Source of the DNA: SCTD01 sp038256525
GTDB lineage: Bacteria > Actinomycetota > Actinomycetes > Mycobacteriales > SCTD01
Direction of reading: 5' to 3'
Assembly (NCBI GenBank): GCA_038256525.1
Contig: JBBSKF010000059.1
Coordinates: 1-19,267 of the forward strand
DNA length: 19,267 nucleotides
Position 1 is the stretch's first letter; every line of letters begins with the position of its first letter. The notes under the pieces were generated by a model. That model was not told the origin of the DNA. It did not search any database and saw nothing but the letters and a program-made list of their open reading frames with translations. A program made the position numbers and the translations under genes. Below, piece by piece: positions 1 through 7,384 of this stretch.

Positions 1-1926
1 CGGTTCGAGCCACCGGCGGAGCTCGCAGCGAACGCCAACGTGACGGGCGACGCCTACGAGCAGGCGGCGACCGACCGGCTCGCGTTCTGGGCGGAGCAGG
101 CCGGCCGGCTGGAGTGGGCCACGCCGTGGACCGAGATCGTCGACTGGCAACCGCCGTACGCGAAGTGGTTCGTCGGTGGGACGCTGAACGTCGCGGTGAA
201 CTGCCTCGACCGGCATGTGGCCGCTGGCAACGGCGAGCGGGTGGCGCTGCACTGGGTCGGCGAGCCGGACGGCGACACCCGCGACCTGACCTACATCGAG
301 CTGCTGCGCCAGGTGTCGATGGCGGCGAACGCGCTCACCGAGCTCGGCGTGCAAGCCGGTGACCGGGTCTGCATCTACCTGCCGATGGTGCCGGAGGCGG
401 TGATCTCGATGCTGGCCTGCGCCCGGATCGGGGCGGCGCACTCGGTCGTGTTCGGCGGCTTCTCGGCGCAGGCGCTGGTCGACCGGATCACCGACGCCGG
501 CGCGAAGGTGGTCATCACCGCCGACGGCGGCTACCGACGCGGCTCGGCGTCGGCGCTGAAGCCCGCCGTCGACGAGGCGCTCGAGCGCTGTCCGGACGTC
601 GCCGCCGTGCTCGTCGTTCAGCGCACCGGGCAGGACGTCGCATGGGTCGAGGGCCGTGACCACTGGTGGTCCGACATCGTCGACCGCCAGCCCGAGTCGC
701 ACTCGGCGCAGGCCTTCGACGCCGAGCAGCCGCTGTTCCTGCTCTACACCTCCGGCACGACCGGCAAGCCAAAGGGGATCCTGCACACCTCCGGCGGCTA
801 TCTCACGCAATGCGCCTGGACGCACTGGGCGGTCTTCGACCTGAAGCCCGAGATTGACGTCTACTGGTGCACCGCCGACGTCGGCTGGGTGACCGGCCAC
901 TCCTACCTCGTCTACGGCCCGCTCGCCAACGGCGTCACCCAGGTGATGTACGAGGGGACGCCCGACGCCGGCGGGCGTGACCGGTGGTGGTCCATCGTCG
1001 AGCAGTACAAGGTGTCGATCTTCTACACCGCGCCGACGGCCATCCGTACGTTCATGAAATGGGGTGAGGACCTGCCGGTGGGGCGCGACCTCAGCTCGCT
1101 GCGGGTGCTCGGCTCGGTCGGTGAGCCGATCAACCCGGAGGCCTGGATGTGGTACCGCCGGGTCATCGGCGGCGACCGGTGCCCGGTGGTGGACACCTGG
1201 TGGCAGACCGAGACCGGCGCGATGATGGTCTCGCCGCTGCCGGGTGTCACGAGCTGCAAGCCCGGCTCGGCCATGGGGCCGCTGCCGGGCATCTCGGTCG
1301 ATGTCGTGGACGGCGAGGGCAACTCGGTCGGCAAGAGCGGCGGTGGGTTCCTCACCCTTGATGAGCCGTGGCCGGCGATGCTGCGTGGCATCTGGAACGA
1401 CGACTCGCGCTACCGCGACACCTACTGGTCACGCTTTCCCGGTCGTTACTTCGCCGGCGACGGCGCGAAGTGGGACGACGAGCACGTGCTGTGGCTGCTC
1501 GGCCGGGTCGACGACGTGATGAACATCAGCGGTCACCGCATCTCCACCACCGAGGTGGAGTCGGCGCTGGTGTCCCACCCCAAGGTGGCCGAGGCGGCGG
1601 TGGTCGGCGCGTCGGACGAGACCACCGGGCAGGCGATCGTGGCGTTCGTGACGGTGAAGGGCACGGTGGACGACCTCGAGTCCGGCGGGGACGACTTCGC
1701 CCAGGAGCTGCGTGCACACGTCGCCAAGCAGATCGGGCCGATCGCCAAGCCCCGTCAGATCGTCATCTCACCGGAGCTGCCCAAGACGCGAAGCGGAAAG
1801 ATCATGCGCCGGCTGCTGGTGGACATCGCCGAGCGGCGTGAGCTCGGTGACATCACCACCCTCGCGGACCCGGCTGTGGTGCAGGCGATCGACGACAAGA
1901 TGGGCGCCACCAACGCCAAACGCTGA
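1..1926 (+). CDS. acs: Acetyl-CoA synthetase (AMP-forming), 5' end outside the window
   Basis: The enzyme activates acetate to acetyl-CoA through acetyl-AMP in the cytosol. The frame is open from base 1, and its first residues (RFEPPAELAANANV) match the N-terminal region of this family. I therefore treat the GTG at 40 as internal and the gene as cut by the window edge. The visible 641 residues are nearly the usual length of about 650. Seen motifs are the AMP-binding loop TSGTTGKPKG (748-777), WWQTETGAMM (about 1198-1227), the hinge-region MNISGHRIS (about 1519-1545), and the C-terminal PKTRSGK (about 1780-1800). The last Lys of PKTRSGK is the residue acetylated in characterised Acs enzymes. 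It is transcribed away from the pilus locus and shows no functional link to it. A propionyl-CoA synthetase is less likely given the overall match. Confidence 0.95.
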   Translation, partial: RFEPPAELAANANVTGDAYEQAATDRLAFWAEQAGRLEWATPWTEIVDWQPPYAKWFVGGTLNVAVNCLDRHVAAGNGERVALHWVGEPDGDTRDLTYIELLRQVSMAANALTELGVQAGDRVCIYLPMVPEAVISMLACARIGAAHSVVFGGFSAQALVDRITDAGAKVVITADGGYRRGSASALKPAVDEALERCPDVAAVLVVQRTGQDVAWVEGRDHWWSDIVDRQPESHSAQAFDAEQPLFLLYTSGTTGKPKGILHTSGGYLTQCAWTHWAVFDLKPEIDVYWCTADVGWVTGHSYLVYGPLANGVTQVMYEGTPDAGGRDRWWSIVEQYKVSIFYTAPTAIRTFMKWGEDLPVGRDLSSLRVLGSVGEPINPEAWMWYRRVIGGDRCPVVDTWWQTETGAMMVSPLPGVTSCKPGSAMGPLPGISVDVVDGEGNSVGKSGGGFLTLDEPWPAMLRGIWNDDSRYRDTYWSRFPGRYFAGDGAKWDDEHVLWLLGRVDDVMNISGHRISTTEVESALVSHPKVAEAAVVGASDETTGQAIVAFVTVKGTVDDLESGGDDFAQELRAHVAKQIGPIAKPRQIVISPELPKTRSGKIMRRLLVDIAERRELGDITTLADPAVVQAIDDKMGATNAKR

Positions 1927-2130
1927 CGCCGTTGCTCCGAACGAACACGCTCGCCCACTGTTCGCTGGTTTCTGGTAGCTCGGTGTCACTCGGCGAACCG
2001 GCTGTGAACAGTCCCCGATGTCACCAGCCACATGACGTGGACATCACCACCACTGCTACCGGCGGCCCAGCGGCCAGGTCGTTCTCGACTGCACTGGCGA
2101 GCGGGCTGAGGTCGGCGACAGGATGACTGC
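1927..2130. other. Intergenic gap between acs and the DUF3592-like gene
   Basis: This stretch of 204 bp holds no convincing ORF. I see no clear sigma70-type -35/-10 pair and no stem followed by a T run. A short AGGA lies just before the ATG at 2131. A promoter for the downstream gene may sit here, but I cannot place it. Confidence 0.4.
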
Positions 2131-2541
2131 ATGGAGAGCACTCTGGTTGGCGTCGCCATCGTCCTGACAGGTGTGGCGTGGGGGGTGTTCCGTCTCGCGG
2201 GTTTGACGTCCACACGACCAGGCGGGGATGCCTCGCGGCTCGTTCGCGTCACCGGACAGGTGATCTCGCAGCACAGGGTCACCCTGCGCTGGACGATCCG
2301 CTACCCGCTGCCGGACGGATCGCCGAGTGAGTTCCTCGTGGAGCGGACCACCCGGCCCATGCGGCTGCGTGAAGGGATGGCCGTCTCGGTGCTCGTCGAC
2401 CCGGCCGACCCGCATCGTGCGCGGCTGGACATGCCACAGCGCACCGCGTTCATCCGGATCATCCTGATCGGCGTCGCCGTGGCGTTCGTTGCCCCGCTGC
2501 TGGTAGGCGGCATCATCGTCCTGTTGTTCAGTCGGAACTGA
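2131..2541 (+). CDS. Small DUF3592-like membrane protein
   Basis: The protein has 136 residues. It has a hydrophobic N-terminal helix (about 4-24), a central soluble stretch and a C-terminal membrane helix (about 105-132). The middle part has the look of DUF3592: a GQVISQ strand, an IRYPLPDG stretch, then GMAVSVLVDPADPHRARL, which resembles the 'V.Y.P.nP..A' pattern of that family. The function of DUF3592 is unknown. The start is ATG with a weak AGGA 8 nt upstream. Its last 14 bases overlap the end of the convergent gene on the other strand. The family call is from pattern memory and is moderate; that it is a real membrane protein gene is more certain. Confidence 0.7.
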   Translation: MESTLVGVAIVLTGVAWGVFRLAGLTSTRPGGDASRLVRVTGQVISQHRVTLRWTIRYPLPDGSPSEFLVERTTRPMRLREGMAVSVLVDPADPHRARLDMPQRTAFIRIILIGVAVAFVAPLLVGGIIVLLFSRN

Positions 2542-2971
2542 TCCGCTCGCCCTCGCGCAGCGCCACCCAGGCGCCGACGGCGACGAGCGCAGCGACATCG
2601 AGGATGAGACGAAGCAGGCCCGCCCCCCGGCTGATCGCTCCGGAGACGGCGTAGAAGACTGCCGGCACCAGGCACACCACGAGTTCCCCTGGCGCGGACC
2701 GCCTCGGCTCGCCATCGAGGGCGACCACCGCCTCTGCGCGTCGGCGGGTCAGGCGCAAGGCCAGGCGCAGCGCCAACAGCGAAGCGGTCACGACAAGGAC
2801 GTCGTAGACCACGATCGCCCCGAGCGTGCTCTCGGCATCCATGCCGGCGAACGAGCCGTTGGCCACAAGGAGCAGGGCGACCGAGAAGACCACGAACAGC
2901 ACAGCGGCCAACAACCCCGCGACGGCAAGCCGCACCGGGCCGCGCGGCGGTGCCATCACCCCAGTGGTCAT
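2528..2971 (-). CDS. Four-helix membrane protein of unknown function
   Basis: The protein has 147 residues with about four hydrophobic segments (roughly 12-33, 46-66, 92-110 and 118-138). A basic loop (LRLTRRRAEAV) lies after the second. I do not recognise a family. The ATG at 2971 overlaps the TGA of the upstream lipoprotein gene by one base (TGATG), so translation is probably coupled; an alternative ATG is at 2956. A longer reading frame continues upstream inside the lipoprotein gene but is ordinary high-GC overlap. As the last gene of the large-pilin/lipoprotein unit, it may help localise or insert the products of that unit; this is inference. Confidence 0.7.
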   Translation of the reverse strand: MTTGVMAPPRGPVRLAVAGLLAAVLFVVFSVALLLVANGSFAGMDAESTLGAIVVYDVLVVTASLLALRLALRLTRRRAEAVVALDGEPRRSAPGELVVCLVPAVFYAVSGAISRGAGLLRLILDVAALVAVGAWVALREGERISSD

Positions 2972-3576
2972 CACGGCGTCAGGCGGAAGCTGTCGAACAC
3001 CGCCGGGAGCGCAGAGGCCGCGAAGTCCGCGTCCGACGTGCGCGCCGAAGTCGCGATCAGGAGTCGCTCGGCAGTGATGAGGCGCAGCTCGAGCGTGCGG
3101 GCCCGCGCCTGTCCCGAAGCGGTCGGTGCGTCGAAGGTGCGGTCGGTGACTTGCGCTTCCACCTCGCCCATGAAGGCCACGCGCTCGTCGCGCAGCACCT
3201 GCTGCTCCGGCAGTGTGCGCACGAAGTCGAAGGCGTTCACCACCAGATCCATGTCCCCGGAGTAGTTCTCTTGCGTTGCCACGATGAACTGCTGCGGCAG
3301 CCCGGCCGACGTGACCGGGCCCTCGACCACGACGACCGGCCCGTCGCTGCCTTGGCGCTCGACGAGCTCCCACTCCTCGGGATAGGCGAAGGAGTAGGCG
3401 TCGTTGTCATAGGTCTTGAAGCCATCCGGCACGTCGGACTCGTCGGTGCCACCGAAGGAGGGCAGCGACGGGCCGGCGCTCGGAGCAGCCGTCGGGGTGG
3501 TCGTGCCACTGCTGCAGCCGACGACACCGGCGCCGAGCAAGGCGAAGGCGATCAGGGCACGGAGGGTGCGGGTCAC
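2971..3576 (-). CDS. Lipoprotein with PsbP/LpqN-like domain
   Basis: The protein has 201 residues. The N-terminus (MTRTLRALIAFALLGAGVVGC) is a type II signal peptide with lipobox VVGC, so Cys21 is predicted to be lipidated. A Thr/Pro/Ser-rich linker follows. The rest (from about residue 50, DGFKTYDNDAYSFAYPEEWELV) resembles the PsbP/LpqN-type fold common in actinobacterial lipoproteins, where 'Y....fsf.yPe.W' is typical. Its function here is unknown. The start is GTG with AGAGGA about 10 nt upstream. It lies 30 bp downstream of the large pilin-like gene and overlaps the next membrane-protein gene by one base, so it is probably in one transcript with both and acts at the outer face of the membrane. 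Confidence 0.8.
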   Translation of the reverse strand: MTRTLRALIAFALLGAGVVGCSSGTTTPTAAPSAGPSLPSFGGTDESDVPDGFKTYDNDAYSFAYPEEWELVERQGSDGPVVVVEGPVTSAGLPQQFIVATQENYSGDMDLVVNAFDFVRTLPEQQVLRDERVAFMGEVEAQVTDRTFDAPTASGQARARTLELRLITAERLLIATSARTSDADFAASALPAVFDSFRLTP

Positions 3577-3606
3577 GGGCGACGTGGTCCTCTCGGTCGT
3601 GGGGCT

Positions 3607-4971
3607 TCAGGCGACGCAGTCGGGAAGATCGACCAGCCTTTGGCCGTCCCAGTACCGTGCCCGAGTAGCGACGGCGGTTTCGAACTCCAGGCCGGTCGTC
3701 AGTCCGACCTCCGCCCCGATCTTGACCTCGCCGGACGCGCCGTAGCTGTCGCCGTCGACGTCGTACTCCACCAACGACAGCGTTCCGGTGTCGCGGAAGC
3801 GTTCGACGAGCCGACGGGCGGCACCGACCGGATTCCCGCCGGCGACCGAGGTCTGTCCGACCGCCGTGAGTCCAGCGGCGCGCAGCACACCGTACGCCGC
3901 TTGGGCGTTCTGCTCGTTGGTGAGGTCCAGAGCCAGGCGCGCCTCGGTGCGCCTGGTGCCGCCGACACCATTGTCGGGGTCGGTGTACTGCTCGCTCAGA
4001 TCGTCGAAGATCGAGTCGTCTCCACCATCGAGCACGCCCAGCTGGCCGAACAGCTCGGTAGTTGCCTCGCCGCTGAGCACCAACGATCGTGGGGTTCCGT
4101 CCTCGCCGACGGTGACCTCGATCATGGCCTGCCCGCCGATGGACGCTGACGCCTGCGGACCGAAGGCGAGACCCGCCTCAACCGTCCTGTCGAGACCGGC
4201 CTGCAGGTAGACGGTGTAGGTGTCCTCGGTGCGATCGTGCCTCGTGCCGATGAGAGCCGAGTTCGTGGCCTCGGCCGAGGCGCCGCCCGGGCCGAAGGCG
4301 ACCTCCGCGTTGGCACCGGCCTCGATGCCGCCCTCATAGAACACCTGATCCGGCTGACGCAGTTCGTCCTGGCCGTCCGCCAACTCCCAGGCGTCCCGCA
4401 GGAACCTCCGGAACGGCCCGGCCGGGGCCGTCTGCACGGCAGGCTTGAGGTCGTTGGCGATGTCCTCGGCCTCGTCTCGGGTGAGACCGGTCCACGTCAT
4501 ACCGCTGCCGAACACCACCCCCCCGCCCAATGACGCGCTGGCCGCATCCCCGATCGTGCCGCTGCCGGTGTCGATCGTGAAGCCACCACCCACCCCGACC
4601 GAGCCACTCAGGCCGTCCTCCTCGACGAGGGTGACCTCATAGCTGCCGTCCGAAAGCCGACTGACGATCAGCGAGGCACCACTTTCGAGGCTCACCACGA
4701 TGTCGACCGCCCCGCTGCCGGCGCTGATCGCCGTGTCGACCGTGCACGGCTCGGCCGGTAACCGGGGGTTGGCCAGGGAGCCGTCACCCGAGCCGCAGTC
4801 CAGACCCAGCGCGTTGCAGATGGCGTTGCGGAAGCCGACGGCGGCGTCCACACCGGTCGCGGCGGCGGTGAGCAACAGCGCGAGCACCAGGACGCAGGCC
4901 AGCATGGTGCCGCCGACATACTCGAGGGTGCCCGCGCCGCTGTCATCGCGAAGCCGGTCGGTGCGGGACAT
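3607..4971 (-). CDS. Large protein with Flp-type prepilin leader (paralogue 1)
   Basis: The protein has 454 residues. It begins with a class III (type IVb) prepilin signal: cleavage is predicted after Gly12 (DDSG|AGTLEYVGG), with Glu17 at +5 and Tyr18 at +6, followed by a hydrophobic helix at about 19-40. Ordinary Flp pilins are 50-90 residues, whereas this one carries about 400 extracellular residues. These are rich in Gly, Ala, Ser and Thr with alternating polarity, suggesting beta-strands. Four cysteines outside the helix (52, 59, 76, 452) are all conserved in the neighbouring paralogue, suggesting two disulfides, one joining N- and C-terminal ends. The ATG has AAGGG close upstream. A dyad shared with three other units lies at 5045-5058. 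It is probably an extracytoplasmic protein delivered or anchored through the Tad machinery; the biochemical role is unknown. Confidence 0.85.
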   Translation of the reverse strand: MSRTDRLRDDSGAGTLEYVGGTMLACVLVLALLLTAAATGVDAAVGFRNAICNALGLDCGSGDGSLANPRLPAEPCTVDTAISAGSGAVDIVVSLESGASLIVSRLSDGSYEVTLVEEDGLSGSVGVGGGFTIDTGSGTIGDAASASLGGGVVFGSGMTWTGLTRDEAEDIANDLKPAVQTAPAGPFRRFLRDAWELADGQDELRQPDQVFYEGGIEAGANAEVAFGPGGASAEATNSALIGTRHDRTEDTYTVYLQAGLDRTVEAGLAFGPQASASIGGQAMIEVTVGEDGTPRSLVLSGEATTELFGQLGVLDGGDDSIFDDLSEQYTDPDNGVGGTRRTEARLALDLTNEQNAQAAYGVLRAAGLTAVGQTSVAGGNPVGAARRLVERFRDTGTLSLVEYDVDGDSYGASGEVKIGAEVGLTTGLEFETAVATRARYWDGQRLVDLPDCVA

Positions 4972-4982
4972 GATGCCCTTCA

Positions 4983-5034
4983 GGTGGTGGACCAGTCGGT
5001 GATTGCTGTTTCAGCAGTGTGCCGAGTCACCACC
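4983..5034. promoter_or_regulatory. Nested inverted repeats in the leader of the large pilin-like gene
   Basis: An outer pair GGTGGTG (4983-4989) / CACCACC (5028-5034) encloses an inner hairpin TGCTG-TTT-CAGCA (5004-5016). In the minus direction this lies immediately upstream of the ribosome site for the gene starting at 4971. It could form a structured mRNA leader or sit at the promoter. There is no U run, so it does not look like a terminator. The role is inferred. Confidence 0.35.
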
Positions 5035-5044
5035 GGGCACAGCA

Positions 5045-5058
5045 GGGTCCGAAGGCCC
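5045..5058 (-). promoter_or_regulatory. Shared 14-bp dyad, copy 1
   Basis: On the + strand this reads GGGTCCGAAGGCCC, matching the four-site consensus GGGYCYGMRGRCCC. It begins 74 bp upstream of the start codon at 4971. A GGACCCAAC element follows at 5065-5073. About 26 nt toward the gene is CACACTG (minus strand; 5015-5021), a possible -10-like element. It is a candidate operator for the regulator encoded at 9423-10070 (inference). Confidence 0.6.
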
Positions 5059-5116
5059 ATCCTTGGACCCAACGCTGTCCGGTGCGTCGGGACGCGCGGC
5101 TCGACGACGACTGACC

Positions 5117-5155
5117 TCAGGCGATGCGGTCGGGAAGATCTACCAACCGCTGGCG
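5117..5155 (-). repeat. Vestigial copy of the large pilin-like 3' end
   Basis: This segment matches 3607-3645, the 3' end of paralogue 1, at 32 of 39 positions by my count. Read on the minus strand it would encode a tail like RLVDLPDRIA followed by TGA. It spans the stop of paralogue 2, whose own C-terminus uses another frame and ends with TAG at 5140-5142. It looks like the scar of a deleted third copy or of unequal recombination between tandem paralogues. Confidence 0.7.
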
Positions 5156-6540
5156 CCATTACCGACCCCGGCAAGGCAGCCGGGCATGTCGACCATGGCT
5201 TGGCCGTCCCAGTACCGCGCGCGCGTCGCCACCGCTGTCTCGTAGTCCAGACCGGACGAGATCCCGGCCACCGCCACGGCCTGGGCCTCGGCCGTCACAC
5301 CGTAGGTGGTCCCGTCCACGTCGTAGTCCACCAGGGACAACGTCCCGCTGTTGTAGAAGCGCTCGGCCAGACGTCCGGCAGCGCCGACCGTGTCCGCGTC
5401 GGCGATGGACCGAGGCCCGACCGCGGACAGTCCGGCGGCGCGCAGGAAACCGTAGGCCGCCTCGGCGTTGTCCTCGTTGGTGAGGTCGAGAGCAAGCCGC
5501 GCCTCGGTCCGCTGGGTGCCACCGACGCCGTTGTCGGGGTCGGTGTACTGCTCCTGCAGGTCGTCGAAGATCGAGTCGCCGACGCCGTCAAAGGTCCCGA
5601 GCTGGCCGAACAGGCCTGCCGTCGCCTCGCCACTGAACACCAGTGACTGCGGTTCGCCGTCCTCGCTCACCGTGACAGCCACCATCCCGCCCGCGCCGAG
5701 GGTCCCCGACGCGCGCGGCCCGAAGGCCAGGCCGCCCTCGCCGGAGATGTCGAATCCCGCCTGCACGTAGACGGTGTAGGTGTCCTCGGTGCGGTCGTGC
5801 GTCGTGCCGATGATGGCGCTGGCGGTCGCCTCGGCGGAGGCGCCCGCCGCCGTGAAGGCCACCCCCGCGTCGGCGCTGCCCTCCAAGCCGCCTTGGTAGA
5901 ACACCTGATCGGGCTGTCGCAACGGGTCGGGACCGTCCACGAGCTCCACGAAATCGCGCAGAGCGCCGCCGAAAGGCCCCACCGTTGCGGTGCTCACGGC
6001 GGGTTGCAAGTCGTCCGCGATCTGTTCTGCCTCCTGCGCGGTCAGACCGGTCCACGTCCTCCCGCTGCCGAGGACGACTCCTCCGGACAGCGAAGCGCTG
6101 GACGCCATGCCGATCTGTCCGCTGCCGGTGTCGATGGTGAGGCCTCCGCCCACTCCAGTGGTCCCCCGCACGCTGCCCTCGTTGACGAGCGTCACCTGAT
6201 AGGTGCCGTCCGACAGCCGGGTGGTGATCAGCGACGCGCCCCCCTCGAAGGTCACCGCGACGATGTCCACCGACCCGCTGCCCGCGCTGATGGCGGTGCT
6301 GATGGTGCACGGCGCAGCAGGGAGCCGGTCGGCACGGGAGAATGGCTCGCTGGAACTGGAACCGCAGTCCAGGCCCAGCGCAGTGCAGATCGCGTTGCGG
6401 AAGCCGACCGCAGCCTCGACGCCGGTCGCCGCGGCGGTGAGGAGCAACGCCAGCACGAGCACGCACGCCACCAGCGTGCCGCCGACGTACTCCAACGTGC
6501 CCGCGCCGTCGTCTCCACGGACGCCGGGGGTGCGCGACAT
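5140..6540 (-). CDS. Large protein with Flp-type prepilin leader (paralogue 2)
   Basis: The protein has 466 residues and is a clear tandem paralogue of the product of the gene at 3607-4971. The leader is GDDG|AGTLEYVGG (cleavage predicted after Gly12, Glu17 at +5). A membrane helix spans about 19-40, and a beta-rich extracellular part of about 400 residues follows. The cysteines at 52, 59, 78 and 455 correspond to those in paralogue 1. Several blocks are almost identical between the two, for example RTEDTYTVYVQAG, EQYTDPDNGVGGT and EARLALDLTNE. The ATG has a good AGGAG (6547-6551) 6 nt upstream. The C-terminus is longer than in paralogue 1 (CLAGVGNGASGW), apparently because of a rearrangement at the 3' end. 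It has its own dyad at 6617 and a 120-bp gap upstream, so it probably has its own promoter. The function is unknown; it is presumably exported and processed by prepilin peptidase. Confidence 0.85.
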   Translation of the reverse strand: MSRTPGVRGDDGAGTLEYVGGTLVACVLVLALLLTAAATGVEAAVGFRNAICTALGLDCGSSSSEPFSRADRLPAAPCTISTAISAGSGSVDIVAVTFEGGASLITTRLSDGTYQVTLVNEGSVRGTTGVGGGLTIDTGSGQIGMASSASLSGGVVLGSGRTWTGLTAQEAEQIADDLQPAVSTATVGPFGGALRDFVELVDGPDPLRQPDQVFYQGGLEGSADAGVAFTAAGASAEATASAIIGTTHDRTEDTYTVYVQAGFDISGEGGLAFGPRASGTLGAGGMVAVTVSEDGEPQSLVFSGEATAGLFGQLGTFDGVGDSIFDDLQEQYTDPDNGVGGTQRTEARLALDLTNEDNAEAAYGFLRAAGLSAVGPRSIADADTVGAAGRLAERFYNSGTLSLVDYDVDGTTYGVTAEAQAVAVAGISSGLDYETAVATRARYWDGQAMVDMPGCLAGVGNGASGW

Positions 6541-6583
6541 GGAGCTCTCCTGCCATTCGTCCGGGGCGGTACGGGGGTGCCGC

Positions 6584-6599
6584 CGCCAGTCTGCTGGCG
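6584..6599. promoter_or_regulatory. Hairpin in the leader of paralogue 2
   Basis: A perfect inverted repeat CGCCAG-TCTG-CTGGCG lies between the dyad at 6617 and the gene start at 6540. It overlaps the CAGACTG (minus strand; 6587-6593) that I propose as a -10-like element. It may be an mRNA leader hairpin or a protein-binding dyad. Confidence 0.35.
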
Positions 6600-6616
6600 C
6601 ACGGTCGGGCGGGGCA

Positions 6617-6630
6617 GGGCCTGCAGGCCC
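6617..6630 (-). promoter_or_regulatory. Shared 14-bp dyad, copy 2 (perfect palindrome)
   Basis: GGGCCTGCAGGCCC is a perfect palindrome and the most symmetric of the four dyads. It begins 77 bp upstream of the start codon at 6540. As at copy 1, a GGACCCAAC element lies a few bases further from the gene, here at 6637-6645. It is a candidate operator for the locus regulator (inference). Confidence 0.65.
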
Positions 6631-6661
6631 AACCCCGGACCCAACTCCTACCGGCTCAGCG

Positions 6662-7372
6662 TCACCGGAGGGTGGCGGTCACCGGCACGAGGCGCACCTC
6701 CACCTCGAGCAGGCGGTCGCGTAACGAGCCGACCAGCCGGCCGAGCGGCACATCCATGGAGAGCCCGTCACAGACGAGCAGGTCCGGCAGCGGCGGGAGG
6801 GGTGGCGGGGGAGGCAAAGGCGGCAACGGGGGCAGCAGGGGGTCCACCGGCAGGGGGGGCAGGCTGGGCAGCGGTGGCGGGCTGGGCAACGGCTGGACGA
6901 CGATCTCGCAGGTCTCCAGGAGCGGGAAGCTCGCCCTCGCCTGGGCGGCAGAGCGGGCCTTGCGGTCCCCGTCCACGGGCGCTGGCTCGTCGGGCACCTG
7001 CCGGTCGGTACGAGCCAGCACGGCGACCTGATTCCCCTCGACCCGGAAGTCCTGGACCTGGCTGTCGTTGGCGGCGGCCAAGCGCGCCGCCGCGTCGTAC
7101 ATCGAGGCCCGATCAGGGGTCGGGGTGCGCAGGAACGAGATGACCCGGCCCAGGCCGGGGCCGTCGAGCAGATCCTCGACCTGCTCCGCGTAGTCATCCG
7201 CCGCCGCCAGCGCAGCGGCGTCGGCGGCCGTCTGCGCTCCACCCCGCAGGTCGGTTGCCCGGCTGAACTGCAGGAAGAGCAGCCCCAGGGACACGAGGCT
7301 GACGACGACGAGGATCGAGGCGAGCGGCGCCAACTGGCCGTCGTCGCCGCGCACGTGCTTGTTCGTGATCAC
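6662..7372 (-). CDS. TadE/G-like pseudopilin with proline-rich stalk
   Basis: The protein has 236 residues. The N-terminus (VRGDDGQLAPLASILVVVSLVSLG) fits the putative Flp pilus-assembly TadE/G-like family: Gly12|Gln13 followed by a membrane helix at about 14-36, with no Glu at +5. A TAADAAALAAADDYA stretch follows, as is common in these proteins. Residues 161-197 are almost entirely Pro and Leu, and are bracketed by Cys155 and Cys201. A disulfide could therefore close the proline segment into a rigid loop. The GTG start is 12 bp downstream of the lipoprotein stop, so it is probably co-transcribed with it; the ribosome site is weak. It is likely a minor pilus or pilus-base component on the outer membrane face. 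The exact TadE/TadF/TadG class is unclear. Confidence 0.75.
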   Translation of the reverse strand: MITNKHVRGDDGQLAPLASILVVVSLVSLGLLFLQFSRATDLRGGAQTAADAAALAAADDYAEQVEDLLDGPGLGRVISFLRTPTPDRASMYDAAARLAAANDSQVQDFRVEGNQVAVLARTDRQVPDEPAPVDGDRKARSAAQARASFPLLETCEIVVQPLPSPPPLPSLPPLPVDPLLPPLPPLPPPPPLPPLPDLLVCDGLSMDVPLGRLVGSLRDRLLEVEVRLVPVTATLR

Positions 7373-7384
7373 CAGTCCTGTCTT

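Noticed and set aside
2950..4149. 399-codon frame on the + strand opposite the lipoprotein and large pilin-like genes
   Set aside because: It is Arg/Gly-rich, has no recognisable domain, and is antisense to genes with lipobox and pilin signals. It is a typical high-GC shadow frame.
3607..6540. Idea that the large pilin-like proteins are polymorphic toxins
   Set aside because: The two C-termini are similar to each other, no toxin motif is visible, and no immunity-like gene is evident; divergent C-termini would be expected.
5797..7143. 448-codon frame on the + strand
   Set aside because: It runs antisense through two supported genes and an intergenic gap with low-complexity composition; no start signal or domain.
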